A DNA stretch of 64,000 bases from an uncultured Aquimarina sp. (GTDB lineage Bacteria; Bacteroidota; Bacteroidia; Flavobacteriales; Flavobacteriaceae): positions 186,001 to 250,000 of the forward strand of contig CANMLU010000002.1 in NCBI GenBank assembly GCA_947498815.1, written 5' to 3'. Each line of letters starts with the position of its first letter. Position 1 is the first letter of the stretch. Below are positions 43,911 to 52,820 of the stretch, in pieces. The notes beneath the pieces were generated by a model. It was not told where the DNA came from and made no database searches. It saw only the letters and a list, made by a program, of their open reading frames with translations. Made by a program: the position numbers and the translations under genes.

Positions 43911-44825
43911 ATGAAAAATCTTTTAATTTTTTTAGTCATATTTGGTTTTAACTCACAGATATTCGCTCAAGATTTATTTGAAATCTTGGATAACGAAACT
44001 CCGCAAACCAAAAACTACGTATCCTCTACTTTTAAAGGAACCCGTATACTTAATGGTCACTCTATAGAAAACCGCAAAAAAGGAATACTTGAGTTTGTGA
44101 TATCTCATCGTTTTGGAAGAGTTAACCTAGGTGCAGACGAGTTATATGGGTTAGATCAATCAAATATTAGGTTTGCTTTTGAATATGGATTAACAGATAA
44201 TATCATGGTTGGTATAGGAAGAAGTAGCTTCGATAAAACCTATGATGGTTTTATAAAATACAAATTGATTAAGCAAAGAACAGATAAAAATGCGTTCCCA
44301 TTTAGCACATCCCTTTTTGGTAGCATTGCCTATAGAAGTATCGATGATTTCGAACCGGGAAATGAACCTAGCGATAGTGAGCGTATTTCTTATACAGCTC
44401 AACTATTGATTGCCAGGAAGTTTAGTCCGGGATTTTCTCTACAAATAATGCCAAGTTTAATACATAGGAATTCTGTAAAAATTGATGAGGATCCACATGA
44501 CATTTTTGCCTTAGGAATTGGTGGTAGAATAAAATTAACAAAACGAATTTCAATAAATGGAGAATATCACTATACGGTAAATCCATTAGAGTCCATTGAG
44601 ACAACCAACTCTCTTGCCTTTGGAATAGATATAGAAACCGGAGGACATGTCTTTCAGATCATTCTTTCTAATTCAATCACCATGATCGAAAAAAGTTTTA
44701 TTACCGAATCTACCGATGACTTTTTTGAAGGTGATGTACACTTAGGCTTTAATATTTCAAGAGCGTTTCAATTCGGAAAACATAAGAAAGAGAAGTTAAA
44801 AAAAATGAAAGAATCTAATCAATAA
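43911..44825 (+). CDS. DUF5777 family outer-membrane beta-barrel protein (right copy)
   Basis: 304 residues with signal peptide (near IFAQ). GHSIENRKKGILEFVISHRFG, FAFEYGLTDNIMVGIGRSSFDKTYDGFIKYKLIKQR and QLLIARKFSPGFSLQIMPSLIHRNS align with the left copy, so the barrel family was duplicated with its two partners. The last 20 residues are lysine-rich (HKKEKLKKMKESNQ), which is odd for a barrel end and absent from the left copy. It presumably forms the outer-membrane part of the module. Confidence 0.85.
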   Translation: MKNLLIFLVIFGFNSQIFAQDLFEILDNETPQTKNYVSSTFKGTRILNGHSIENRKKGILEFVISHRFGRVNLGADELYGLDQSNIRFAFEYGLTDNIMVGIGRSSFDKTYDGFIKYKLIKQRTDKNAFPFSTSLFGSIAYRSIDDFEPGNEPSDSERISYTAQLLIARKFSPGFSLQIMPSLIHRNSVKIDEDPHDIFALGIGGRIKLTKRISINGEYHYTVNPLESIETTNSLAFGIDIETGGHVFQIILSNSITMIEKSFITESTDDFFEGDVHLGFNISRAFQFGKHKKEKLKKMKESNQ

Positions 44826-44881
44826 AAGCTAAAAATTTAACAAATCTCATTTTCTAATTAACCAAAAACAACCGTAACACT

Positions 44882-45268
44882 ATGTTTAGGAGAAATTATA
44901 AAGTAAAAGGAGAAGATGTAGATGATTATATGGTTATGCAGGATTTTGCTTATCAAGCATACATATCATCCATACTGGATACATTCTTGTTTGAGAAAGG
45001 GTACTCCAAAAGAAAATTAGAAACATTAAAAATTGGTTTACAGAAATGTGGTGAGGAACTAGTGCATCGAAAACATTTAATGTTCACTCAAAATTTTGGG
45101 ATCAATTTGGAATTCCTTGAAGTGGCAGATGACAAACAAAAAATGAGTATTAGAGGTCGTTTTTTTAATACTCAAAACGAGTTATGTGCAATGGCTATTA
45201 CTCATCTTTACTGGTTTGATTATAATCATAAAGAAATTGTTAAGCCTCCCAAAGAAGTTATAGGGTAA
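44882..45268 (+). CDS. Hot-dog fold thioesterase-like protein
   Basis: 128 residues, no signal peptide. ISSILDTFLFEKGYSKRKLETLKIGL, then FGINLEFLEVADDKQKMSIRGRFFNTQNELCAMAITHLYWFDYNHKEIVKPPKEV, resembles acyl-CoA thioesterases of the 4-hydroxybenzoyl-CoA type; the closing pattern (strand, charged turn, P-P-x-E-V) is typical. The usual catalytic Asp near the N-terminus is not obvious. It is the last gene before the terminator at 45359 and is probably in the right operon (57-base gap), though its link to the envelope genes is unclear. Confidence 0.5.
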   Translation: MFRRNYKVKGEDVDDYMVMQDFAYQAYISSILDTFLFEKGYSKRKLETLKIGLQKCGEELVHRKHLMFTQNFGINLEFLEVADDKQKMSIRGRFFNTQNELCAMAITHLYWFDYNHKEIVKPPKEVIG

Positions 45269-45353
45269 TTACTAGTGTGAAAGATTCATTTGCCCCTTAA
45301 CCGGATACGCAAAAGAAAATCAATTCATCATTATTGCTATGAATGCGTATCCA

Positions 45354-45384
45354 AAAAGGCCTCAATCCTATGATTGAGGCTTTT
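45354..45384. terminator. Terminator of the right operon
   Basis: GCCTCAATC (45359-45367) pairs perfectly with GATTGAGGC (45372-45380), four-base loop, A run before and T run after. It lies 90 bases past the thioesterase-like gene. A separate 8-bp inverted pair GGATACGC/GCGTATCC (45303-45310, 45345-45352) lies just before it. Confidence 0.8.
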
Positions 45385-45488
45385 GATATATTTAACATAC
45401 TATATATATTTTTGTAAGAGCTTAACATTTGGGAATCAGTTTTCTTGTATTTTTACGCAAACCATACAATTAACATCTTAAGTATTTT

Positions 45489-47054
45489 ATGAAAAAGATA
45501 TTTTCAATTATTGCAATAGCTATGGTTATTGCGGCCTGTGGTACTACAGCCACAACGAGTCAAAAATCAGAACCCGTAAAAGAAGTAACAAATAATCCAG
45601 AAACATATGCTGGTACAATTACGGCTGCCGATTTAAAAACAGCATTGTACACCTATGCTTCTGATGATTTTCAAGGAAGAGAAACGGGTCAGCCTGGTCA
45701 AAAACTAGCAATCAATTTTTTAAAAGAGCATTATATTAAATATGGTGTTAAAGCCGCAAAATCAGATGGAGATTACTTTCAGACTGTACCTCTGGATCTA
45801 GTAAGTGCTCCCGATGTGAGTATAAGTATCAATGGTACGTCATTTAAATATCCAGAAGATTTGGTATCGGTTATGACCAGTAAGTCTGAAAAAATTTCGG
45901 TCGAAGAAATCGTATATGCAGGATTTGGTATTGAAGATCAAAATGTATCTAGTTATGCCGATATCGACGTAAAGGATAAGATCGTTTTAATAAAGTCGGG
46001 AGAACCAAAAAATGATGATGGAACTTATGTAGTATCCGGTACATCAGAAGCATCTAAATGGTCAAACATGCGACAACAGTTTACTGCCAAGAGAGTTCTT
46101 GCCTTAGAAAAAGGAGCTAAAGCGATCTTTTTTTATTACCCAGAAATTTATCAAATGGTTGTAGGTCGTTTTGGCAATCCCTCGGGGTCAATGTCACTTT
46201 CTGGTAATACTGAAGAATCCTATTTCTTTGTGATCAATGATGGTATTGCTAAAGCCTTGGTAAGTGATATTGATACTGATCATACGCCTCAAGTCATTAA
46301 AACAGATATCGCGCTGGATTATAAAAATAACTCCGAACAAATTACATCAGAAAATGTAGCCGCATTTATTAAAGGTTCTGAAAAACCAGATGAAATCATT
46401 GTCATATCTGCTCATTTGGATCATGAAGGTGTAAAAGATGGAGAAATTTATAATGGTGCCGATGACGATGGTTCGGGTACTGTTGCGGTATTAGAAATTG
46501 CAGAAGCTTTTGCAAAAGCAGTAAATGATGGCAATAGACCCAAAAGATCTATATTATTCCTAAACGTAACCGGCGAAGAAAAAGGACTATTAGGGTCACG
46601 TTATTATACCGATATGGATCCAATATTTCCTCTGGAAAATACTATTGCTAATCTCAATATTGATATGATCGGCCGTACCGATCCCGAACGTAAAAGTGAA
46701 AACCGCAATTATGTATATTTAATTGGAAGTGATAAATTAAGTACCGAACTTCATAATATCTCTGAAGAGGTGAATAAAAAACATATGAATGTTGAGTTAG
46801 ATTATACCTATAATGATGAAAATGATCCTAATCAATTTTATTATCGTTCTGATCATTACAACTTTGCAAAGAATAACATTCCTGTAATTTTTTATTTCAA
46901 CGGAACTCATAAGGATTACCACAAACCAAGTGATACCCCCGATAAGATCGAGTATGATTTATTAGAAAATCGTGCACGCCTCGTATTTTACACAGCTTGG
47001 GAATTAGCAAATCGCGAAAATCGTATTGTAGCAGACAAAGCAGTTACAAAATAA
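45489..47054 (+). CDS. M28 family metallopeptidase with PA domain, lipoprotein
   Basis: 521 residues. Lipobox IAACGT. A protease-associated insertion lies at about 120-260. Zinc-site motifs: SAHLDHEG (first His with Asp), NGADDDGSGTVAVLEIAEAF (bridging Asp), NVTGEEKGLLGS (catalytic Glu pair), NIDMIGR, and a final His in FYFNGTHKDYHKPSD. M28 aminopeptidases release N-terminal residues from peptides. It is probably attached to a membrane facing the periplasm or outside. Single gene ending at a strong terminator. Confidence 0.92.
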   Translation: MKKIFSIIAIAMVIAACGTTATTSQKSEPVKEVTNNPETYAGTITAADLKTALYTYASDDFQGRETGQPGQKLAINFLKEHYIKYGVKAAKSDGDYFQTVPLDLVSAPDVSISINGTSFKYPEDLVSVMTSKSEKISVEEIVYAGFGIEDQNVSSYADIDVKDKIVLIKSGEPKNDDGTYVVSGTSEASKWSNMRQQFTAKRVLALEKGAKAIFFYYPEIYQMVVGRFGNPSGSMSLSGNTEESYFFVINDGIAKALVSDIDTDHTPQVIKTDIALDYKNNSEQITSENVAAFIKGSEKPDEIIVISAHLDHEGVKDGEIYNGADDDGSGTVAVLEIAEAFAKAVNDGNRPKRSILFLNVTGEEKGLLGSRYYTDMDPIFPLENTIANLNIDMIGRTDPERKSENRNYVYLIGSDKLSTELHNISEEVNKKHMNVELDYTYNDENDPNQFYYRSDHYNFAKNNIPVIFYFNGTHKDYHKPSDTPDKIEYDLLENRARLVFYTAWELANRENRIVADKAVTK

Positions 47055-47064
47055 TAATACTTCT

Positions 47065-47100
47065 ACTTCCCTTCTTTACTATTGAATAAAGAAGGGAAGT
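47065..47100. terminator. Terminator after the M28 peptidase gene
   Basis: Perfect 14-bp stem ACTTCCCTTCTTTA (47065-47078) with TAAAGAAGGGAAGT (47087-47100), 8-base loop, followed by ATTGTTTT. It lies between convergent genes and probably serves both. Confidence 0.8.
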
Positions 47101-47150
47101 ATTGTTTTATCTTCTTCCAGAATTGTTATTCCTTTAGACAGTTCAGCGAA

Positions 47151-48191
47151 CTAAGATTCCTGAAGTTTCTTCAATTTCTTATTCATTAATACAAACCATA
47201 GCGGTTGAAACAATGCCAATACCATCATTCCGGGATAACCTGTAGGCATCTGTGGACTTTGAGGCACGGATTTTAATACTGCATATTTTTTACTTCCATT
47301 ATAATGATGATCAGAATGTCGTGATAGGTTAAATAACAATAAACGACCTATGGGATGATCAGAATTCCAGGAATGATGATGACGTACACGTTCATAAGTC
47401 CCTGCTTCGGTTTTCTTTCTCATAAGGCCGTAATGCTCAATATAATTTACAGTTTCCAATAACATAATTCCTAGAACCGCAGCAATACAAAAGGCAATTA
47501 AAACATGAGTTCCAAAAAAATAGTAGACACAAAATAGTAATGCAATATTTGCGATAGAATATACTATCATTCGATTTTGTAATGAGAAAGCCGATTTACC
47601 CTCTTGCTTTAATCTTTCCTTCTCTAATCTCCAGGCTTTGAAATAGCTTTTAAAATGTGAAGTAAACCAAAAGATAAATATAATTTGATTTTTTTTGGCG
47701 GTTGCCGCATCATTGGGTGTAGCCACATCTCGGTGATGACCACCATTATGATATGGCAAAAAGTGCGTATCCAAAGAGGTTAACAATAGTATTTCGCCTA
47801 TAAACTGCTCTATCCTATTGTGTCTATGTCCTAATTCATGACCTACATTAATCCCTAACACTCCACACATTAATCCCATAGCAGAAACTCTTCCAAAAAA
47901 CTCGATAGTACCAAAAGGAGTATCTTGTATTATAAAAAGAAAATATACCAACATCCCCGATTGTACAGGCAGGGCAAGGTACATGACCCAATCATAAATG
48001 GGATTGTTTTTCTCTGCATTGGCGGTTTCTTTATCAAAATTAGAAGCATCTGGTTTTAGGAATAGCTCTAACAACGGTACAAAACCAAAAAATATAATAA
48101 ATGGTATAAATGTCATTACACCAGTACTGTTGAAAGAAAAATATACGGTAACCGGTAATGTATATACCAAGAGATATTTTAATCTTTTCAT
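47151..48191 (-). CDS. AlkB-like alkane 1-monooxygenase / membrane fatty-acid desaturase family
   Basis: 346 residues from the ATG at 48191 (MKRLKYLLVYTLPV). Several membrane helices and the full di-iron histidine set: HELGHRHN, HHRDVATP, NYIEHYGL, and LSRHSDHHYNG. The last two motifs are specific to AlkB-type alkane hydroxylases, which put a terminal hydroxyl on alkanes or alkyl chains using rubredoxin electrons. No rubredoxin gene is adjacent. The TetR regulator is encoded 24 bases upstream on the same strand, so the two form an operon. Actual substrate in this bacterium is uncertain. Confidence 0.88.
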   Translation of the reverse strand: MKRLKYLLVYTLPVTVYFSFNSTGVMTFIPFIIFFGFVPLLELFLKPDASNFDKETANAEKNNPIYDWVMYLALPVQSGMLVYFLFIIQDTPFGTIEFFGRVSAMGLMCGVLGINVGHELGHRHNRIEQFIGEILLLTSLDTHFLPYHNGGHHRDVATPNDAATAKKNQIIFIFWFTSHFKSYFKAWRLEKERLKQEGKSAFSLQNRMIVYSIANIALLFCVYYFFGTHVLIAFCIAAVLGIMLLETVNYIEHYGLMRKKTEAGTYERVRHHHSWNSDHPIGRLLLFNLSRHSDHHYNGSKKYAVLKSVPQSPQMPTGYPGMMVLALFQPLWFVLMNKKLKKLQES

Positions 48192-48215
48192 TTTTTCTGT
48201 TTTATGGTTTAACAA

Positions 48216-48794
48216 TTATAATTTAGAAATACCTTTTGTAAGTATTCCAATAAGGTTATCAAAATTGGATATTAGTCGCTCGTATTGACCCTTCAAAAAA
48301 AGTGGAGTTTCAAGTCCTTTAAGAAATATAAGCAACATCTCGGCATACACCTCAATATCACCTGGCAGCTCTAGCTCGTCATTAGCTACTCCTTTGTTCA
48401 AAATAGCGGTTATTTGCTTTTTCTCCCATAGGTCCATCTCCAAAATCACATCATTTAAGAATTCATAAAATTCATAGAACTCGGGTCGTAACGTTTCCTG
48501 ATAATTGATGGAGATATTCATGATCATCATCCGTTTGGTCATATATGCCTTGATGATATCCCGGCTATCTGTATTGGGTGCATTAAAAATTACAGTTAGT
48601 TCTTCTTTTAAAAAATCAAGTTCAGACAATACCACTTCTCTAAAAAGTAGTTCTTTACTATTAAAATGATAGTACAATGAACCTTTGGCCTTTCGGGCCG
48701 ATTTTGCAATTTCATCCATAGAGGTTTTATAGAATCCATATTTGCTAAAGGTTTTGCTAGCAGTAGAAAGTAATTTTTCCTTTGTTGGGCTCAT
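48216..48794 (-). CDS. TetR family transcriptional regulator
   Basis: 192 residues. N-terminal helix-turn-helix: ASKTFSKYGFYKTSMDEIAKSARKAKGSLYYHFNSKELLF (about 9-48), the TetR signature. The ligand-binding part is all helical and unassigned. Encoded directly before the AlkB-like hydroxylase gene (24-base gap), which it probably controls in response to a fatty or alkyl compound. Confidence 0.88.
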   Translation of the reverse strand: MSPTKEKLLSTASKTFSKYGFYKTSMDEIAKSARKAKGSLYYHFNSKELLFREVVLSELDFLKEELTVIFNAPNTDSRDIIKAYMTKRMMIMNISINYQETLRPEFYEFYEFLNDVILEMDLWEKKQITAILNKGVANDELELPGDIEVYAEMLLIFLKGLETPLFLKGQYERLISNFDNLIGILTKGISKL

Positions 48795-48865
48795 TTAGAA
48801 TATTTGACTATTATCGTTTATTAGTCAAATATAAACAAAAAAATGTAATACCCTCACAGGTATCA

Positions 48866-48902
48866 AAAAAAAAAGAAAGACTGATAAAGCACAGCCTTTC
48901 TT
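48866..48902 (-). terminator. Terminator of the 117-aa gene
   Basis: AAGAAAGGCTG pairs with CAGTCTTTCTT on the minus strand (48902-48892 with 48883-48873, one G-U), loop of eight, then nine or more T. It is 35 bases past the stop of the gene ending at 48938. Confidence 0.8.
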
Positions 48903-48937
48903 AAACATATAGGTAAGTTCAGGGTATTGATTAAGTC

Positions 48938-49291
48938 TTACTCTCCCGCAAGCAATACATAGGGATTACCTGCTATTGGAGATACTGAGTATTCTTTTAT
49001 ATACTTTTTGTTCTTTAAATATTTATCGGCTTCAGCGAAAGCAGTTTCTAAAGCACTCAATTCAGAATCTTTGGCAACTACTATCGTTTTAGAAATCACA
49101 TTTCCATTGATATATTCTACAATTACTTTCCACTTTTTCACAGAGTGAGCATTCTTATTTCTTGATGACTCCTCCTCCCCTTTTTTCTTCTTTTCTTTTT
49201 TCTCTCCATTGTTATAAGGAGAATCACTTTCTGAAGGTGTTGCGTATCCCAAAGACACTGATAGTAGTAATGTAGTTAATAAAAGTTTCAT
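48938..49291 (-). CDS. Small secreted protein, unknown function
   Basis: 117 residues with signal peptide (cleavage near GYATP), then a lysine/glutamate-rich low-complexity stretch (NGEKKEKKKKGEEESSRNK) and a compact domain (KKWKVIVEYINGNVISKTIVVAKDSELSALETAFAEADKYLKN...). I do not recognise it. It is divergent from the small HTH gene; both starts share a 113-base spacer carrying repeated TTTGATTATT-type motifs, so the HTH protein may repress both. Confidence 0.6.
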   Translation of the reverse strand: MKLLLTTLLLSVSLGYATPSESDSPYNNGEKKEKKKKGEEESSRNKNAHSVKKWKVIVEYINGNVISKTIVVAKDSELSALETAFAEADKYLKNKKYIKEYSVSPIAGNPYVLLAGE

Positions 49292-49338
49292 AGTCGATGA
49301 TTTGAATTAGTATGTGACGAATATACAAACATTATTTT

Positions 49339-49400
49339 AATAATCAAATATTTTTTTAATAAAAATTTATTTGAATAATCAAATGTTATATGTATGTTTG
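49339..49400 (+). promoter_or_regulatory. Repeated palindromic motif and leaderless-type promoter
   Basis: TTTGAATAATCAAAT at 49370-49384 holds the near-palindrome TTTGA-N4-TCAAA, and a close copy (TTTAATAATCAAAT) lies about 34 bases earlier at 49336-49350. TTG (49371-49373) and TATGTTTG (49393-49400) form a good Bacteroidota promoter; its start site would fall at about the ATG at 49405, giving a leaderless mRNA. The repeats overlap this promoter, as an autoregulator's operators would. Confidence 0.5.
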
Positions 49401-49404
49401 TATT

Positions 49405-49614
49405 ATGACAAATAAAAAGTTGAAACGGCTCCTAAAACGAAGCAAAGGATCCAAAACGGTGTATGGTATTTCGAAGGTGCTGGGCGTTAGTCCCCAGGCT
49501 GGAGATTATGTGGTAAAGCGAAAAGATTTGGCTAAGGATTTTGAACGGCTAAAGAAAATAGCCGATTATATGGGTGTTGATATTAGAGATATCATTGACT
49601 ATAAAGAAAAATAG
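49405..49614 (+). CDS. Small helix-turn-helix protein (XRE/Cro-like)
   Basis: 69 residues from the ATG at 49405; an upstream ATG at 49390 overlaps the -7 element and is unlikely. Very basic N-terminus (TNKKLKRLLKRSKGSK), then VYGISKVLGVSPQAGDYVVKRKDLAKDFERLKKIADYMGVDIRDIIDY, which fits the Cro/CI helix-turn-helix pattern ending in a helix that XRE proteins have for the last turn. It is probably a DNA-binding autoregulator. Single gene followed by about 200 bases without features. Confidence 0.6.
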   Translation: MTNKKLKRLLKRSKGSKTVYGISKVLGVSPQAGDYVVKRKDLAKDFERLKKIADYMGVDIRDIIDYKEK

Positions 49615-49825
49615 CCTTGTTTCTATTCTTACCGATTTTTTACCCTAATTCAGTCCATTAGGGCAAAGATTATATTGCATAAAAAACCAATCATTTCTAA
49701 GAAATTCTTTTCCAGAGCAATATTATACTACCCTAGTGATACTATCTTTTCTTAAAATCAATCTGGTAACCTCTAGATGGGTTAAGTATGGATTTTTACT
49801 ATAAAAATTACTTTGATTATGGTAT

Positions 49826-51466
49826 TTACAATGATTTAATTTTCTTCAACATTGTTTTCGCATTTTCTCCTGTTTTTCCATTTGGATCCATTTTCAAGGC
49901 TTTTGTATAATATTCAATAGCTTTTTCTTTGTTATTAGTTTTTAAATACCCTTCTGCCAAGCTATCCCAGGCATTTGCAGAATCCGGAAACAAATTGGTA
50001 TTCATTTCAAATACAAAGAGCGCTCCTTCATTATTATTGCCCAGCAAATTATATCCAGCTTTATTAAACTCACTTTCAAAATCAAAGAAACTATACTTTG
50101 GGTCTAGAACCATTCGTTTCGCTTCAGACATTAGTTCCTCGGGTTTATTGGCCATAAATAATTTGGTAAGGTGTGCCATAGGATCCAGAATAAAGTCATT
50201 ATCAGAAAAGCTTAAAGCCGCTTGCAGAACCGGATCTTTATTGGATTTATACTCCTCGAAACTTATATCCACTGCTAGATGTGGAGCGGTCCAAGGACCA
50301 TTTTCCCATTGAGGTTTGTCTTGCCACCAGGCAAATGATAGATATAAAGGCATTTTTGTGTTAGGAAGTTCGACTCGACGATTATCACCATAAAAATTGA
50401 TATTTTCACTTGTGGGTTCACCTACAAAAGTTGCATTGGTATAATTATCTAACTCATTCACTAAGTTTTGGCATGCCGAAAAAGTACGACGACCAATGAT
50501 TACAAATAATTTTCCTGGTTTATTTATTTTTTCAGCTTCAATAATACCCGTTACTACAGGCTTATTTTTATAATTGTTACCACCACCATTTAATCGTACA
50601 TCCAGAATAAGTTTGTCTACCTCATTATTCTCAACAAAATCAAATACTTTCTTATAAAATGTGGGGATATCTTCTTTGGGGTCATCTTGTATTTGACTCT
50701 GTCTTATATATACGGTTTTTTCTTCCTGGAGATATTCATAATAATATATATCATCCAAATTTTTGAGATATAATGGTGTTTTGTTTTGATCCCTGGCTTC
50801 CAACCAATCTTCTCCCGGTTTTATCATATTGTATCGCATGGGAGCTTGCTCTTCTTTTGAAGCATTAATATCGGCCTGAAATGTTTTACCATTCTTTTCG
50901 AGAGTTAGTTGTATAGTCGTCTTTAATTCACTTGTAATTCCTTGTGCATGCAATACTTCTGGAATTACCATATATAAGCCTGCATATGCTTTAAAGAATT
51001 GATCATTCTCTGAAGGTACAACCGGATAAATGGCTTTTAGGGCCTTTTCAATTGGCACACCTTCGATGGCAATTAATTTTGCTCCAAGTACGGCTTCATA
51101 ATCTTTATGTGTACCTTGAATATGTACTCCATCGCTATACTCATATAATACAAGTGGCAGCTTATGATAAGGTACAGGACTTTCTCTAAACCCTAAGCGA
51201 GTATGGCCATACTTGAAAAGTGCTACAATTCTTGCAAAACCAACCATAACCTCATAATCTTGCATCTTCGGAATTTCGATATTAAGTTTTTCTACAGCTT
51301 TATCAAATTCATCTGCAGTAGTTTTTTTAAATAGGAAAGGATAATCTGCATGGACCGTTTTTTGAAAAAACCTCAAATCGTCCTGCCATTCTTGAGTGGA
51401 AAATTTATTTTGAGCCATTATGGGTATAAAAAGCATAAAAGCAATAAGATAAATGACTGTTTTCAT
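49826..51466 (-). CDS. S41 family peptidase with C-terminal TPR
   Basis: 546 residues with signal peptide (cleavage near IMAQ). The S41 core has KLILDVRLNGGGNNYKNK and GKLFVIIGRRTFSACQNLVNEL, with Ser in TFSA as the predicted nucleophile, then FVGEPTSENINFYGD. Residues about 490-545 form tetratricopeptide repeats (ANAWDSLAEGYLKTNNKEKAIEYYTKALKMDPNG). Tail-specific or tricorn-like proteases of this kind act in the periplasm. The paired catalytic Lys of CtpA types is not clear. A second S41-TPR protein lies at 58409. Confidence 0.85.
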   Translation of the reverse strand: MKTVIYLIAFMLFIPIMAQNKFSTQEWQDDLRFFQKTVHADYPFLFKKTTADEFDKAVEKLNIEIPKMQDYEVMVGFARIVALFKYGHTRLGFRESPVPYHKLPLVLYEYSDGVHIQGTHKDYEAVLGAKLIAIEGVPIEKALKAIYPVVPSENDQFFKAYAGLYMVIPEVLHAQGITSELKTTIQLTLEKNGKTFQADINASKEEQAPMRYNMIKPGEDWLEARDQNKTPLYLKNLDDIYYYEYLQEEKTVYIRQSQIQDDPKEDIPTFYKKVFDFVENNEVDKLILDVRLNGGGNNYKNKPVVTGIIEAEKINKPGKLFVIIGRRTFSACQNLVNELDNYTNATFVGEPTSENINFYGDNRRVELPNTKMPLYLSFAWWQDKPQWENGPWTAPHLAVDISFEEYKSNKDPVLQAALSFSDNDFILDPMAHLTKLFMANKPEELMSEAKRMVLDPKYSFFDFESEFNKAGYNLLGNNNEGALFVFEMNTNLFPDSANAWDSLAEGYLKTNNKEKAIEYYTKALKMDPNGKTGENAKTMLKKIKSL

Positions 51467-51667
51467 GGTTGATTATTTTATAGTTTTATTGTTTCAGGTT
51501 TGTATTAATAAGATGAAAAACACTAAAGATTGTTACACTTTTCTTTACACCTAGTTAAATTAATTTGATATATGAAATCTACAATTAGTATTGGCTTTTT
51601 TTTAACTGTGTACACAACGCTTTTTTCCTACTTTTAGAACCATTGATCATTCTATAAATCAAACATC

Positions 51668-52780
51668 ATGAAAACTTTAATAACATTCCTTATTGCATTG
51701 ATCCTATCTTTTACCGTGAGTGCCGTTAACGACGACTCTTCTCTAAAGGCAAATTTTACTACCGGTGATCCCGGAGTTACATCCATAAATTCTATGACTT
51801 TTGGTCCAGAAGGTATTTTGTTTATAGGCGATAGCAAATCAGCGCAGATTATAGCAATAGATGTAAGTAAAGATCCTAAAGTGGATAATAGTAAGGTAAA
51901 AATTGATCATTTAGATAAACTAATAGCAGATATGTTGGGCACAACAATCGATCAGGTACAGATTACCGATATGGCTGTTAATCCTGAAAACAAAAATATC
52001 TATATTTCTGTGCATCACGGCTCTGGAACTCCTGTGTTATTGAGAGTAGAAAACAATAATTTAAAACAAATTGGGCTTGCCAGTATCTCTCATAGCAAAA
52101 CGACCATAAAAGACCCCATTAATAAAGAAGTTAAAGACAAATGGGACCGAGAACTCCGTAAATGGGCAGTTGCTGATATGAAATATACTTCTGGTAAAGT
52201 ATTACTTTCGGGCCTTAGCAATAAAGAATTCGCTTCTACATTTCGATCCTTGGATTTTCCTTTTACTGAAAAACAGAATTATGGTTCTTTAGAAATTTAT
52301 CATGCCGCTCATGGGAAATATGAAACTCATGCCCCAATAAAAACCTTCATCCCAACCAAAATCAAGGGTAAATCGCATATAGTTGCTGCTTACACTTGCA
52401 CTCCTTTAGTTGTATTTCCTATGGATGATATTAAACCGGGACAGAATAATAAAGGTAGAACCGTCGCAGAATTAGGAAGTGGCAATTCTCCATTGGATAT
52501 TATTGAAGTAAAAAGTGGAGAAACAAGATATCTTCTTATCGCAAATACCAACAGACCACTTATGAGAATGGATTTCTCGCATCTTGAAACTTTTGAAAAA
52601 TCCCTTACTCAACCTGTTACTATTAAAGGTGCTACCGAAGGAGTAGCGTATGTGAACATGCCATTTGTAAATGTACAACAACTAGATGCTTATGGTGAGG
52701 ATGGTTTTCTTATGATACAGAGGGAATCTTCGGGAAATCTTACCTTAAAGCATGGAAGTTCATGGTGGATACAGAAATAA
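51668..52780 (+). CDS. Secreted beta-propeller-like protein, unknown function
   Basis: 370 residues with signal peptide (MKTLITFLIALILSFTVSA). The repeated pattern SMTFGPEGILFIGDSKSAQIIAIDV, MAVNPENKNIYISVHHG and IIEVKSGETRYLLIANTNRPLMRMD looks like propeller blades (SMP30/NHL style). One cysteine (AYTCTPLVVFP) and several His/Asp residues might bind a ligand. Only 40 bases separate it from the next secreted protein on the same strand, so they are probably cotranscribed. No family assigned with certainty. Confidence 0.6.
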   Translation: MKTLITFLIALILSFTVSAVNDDSSLKANFTTGDPGVTSINSMTFGPEGILFIGDSKSAQIIAIDVSKDPKVDNSKVKIDHLDKLIADMLGTTIDQVQITDMAVNPENKNIYISVHHGSGTPVLLRVENNNLKQIGLASISHSKTTIKDPINKEVKDKWDRELRKWAVADMKYTSGKVLLSGLSNKEFASTFRSLDFPFTEKQNYGSLEIYHAAHGKYETHAPIKTFIPTKIKGKSHIVAAYTCTPLVVFPMDDIKPGQNNKGRTVAELGSGNSPLDIIEVKSGETRYLLIANTNRPLMRMDFSHLETFEKSLTQPVTIKGATEGVAYVNMPFVNVQQLDAYGEDGFLMIQRESSGNLTLKHGSSWWIQK

Positions 52781-52820
52781 AAACCTTATTAGATTAAATA
52801 CCACAGTTAGGTTTTAGAAC

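Noticed and set aside
45303-45352. 8-bp inverted pair GGATACGC/GCGTATCC before the terminator of the right operon
   Set aside because: Wide 34-base loop and no gene start nearby; may be part of the 3' UTR structure but support is weak.
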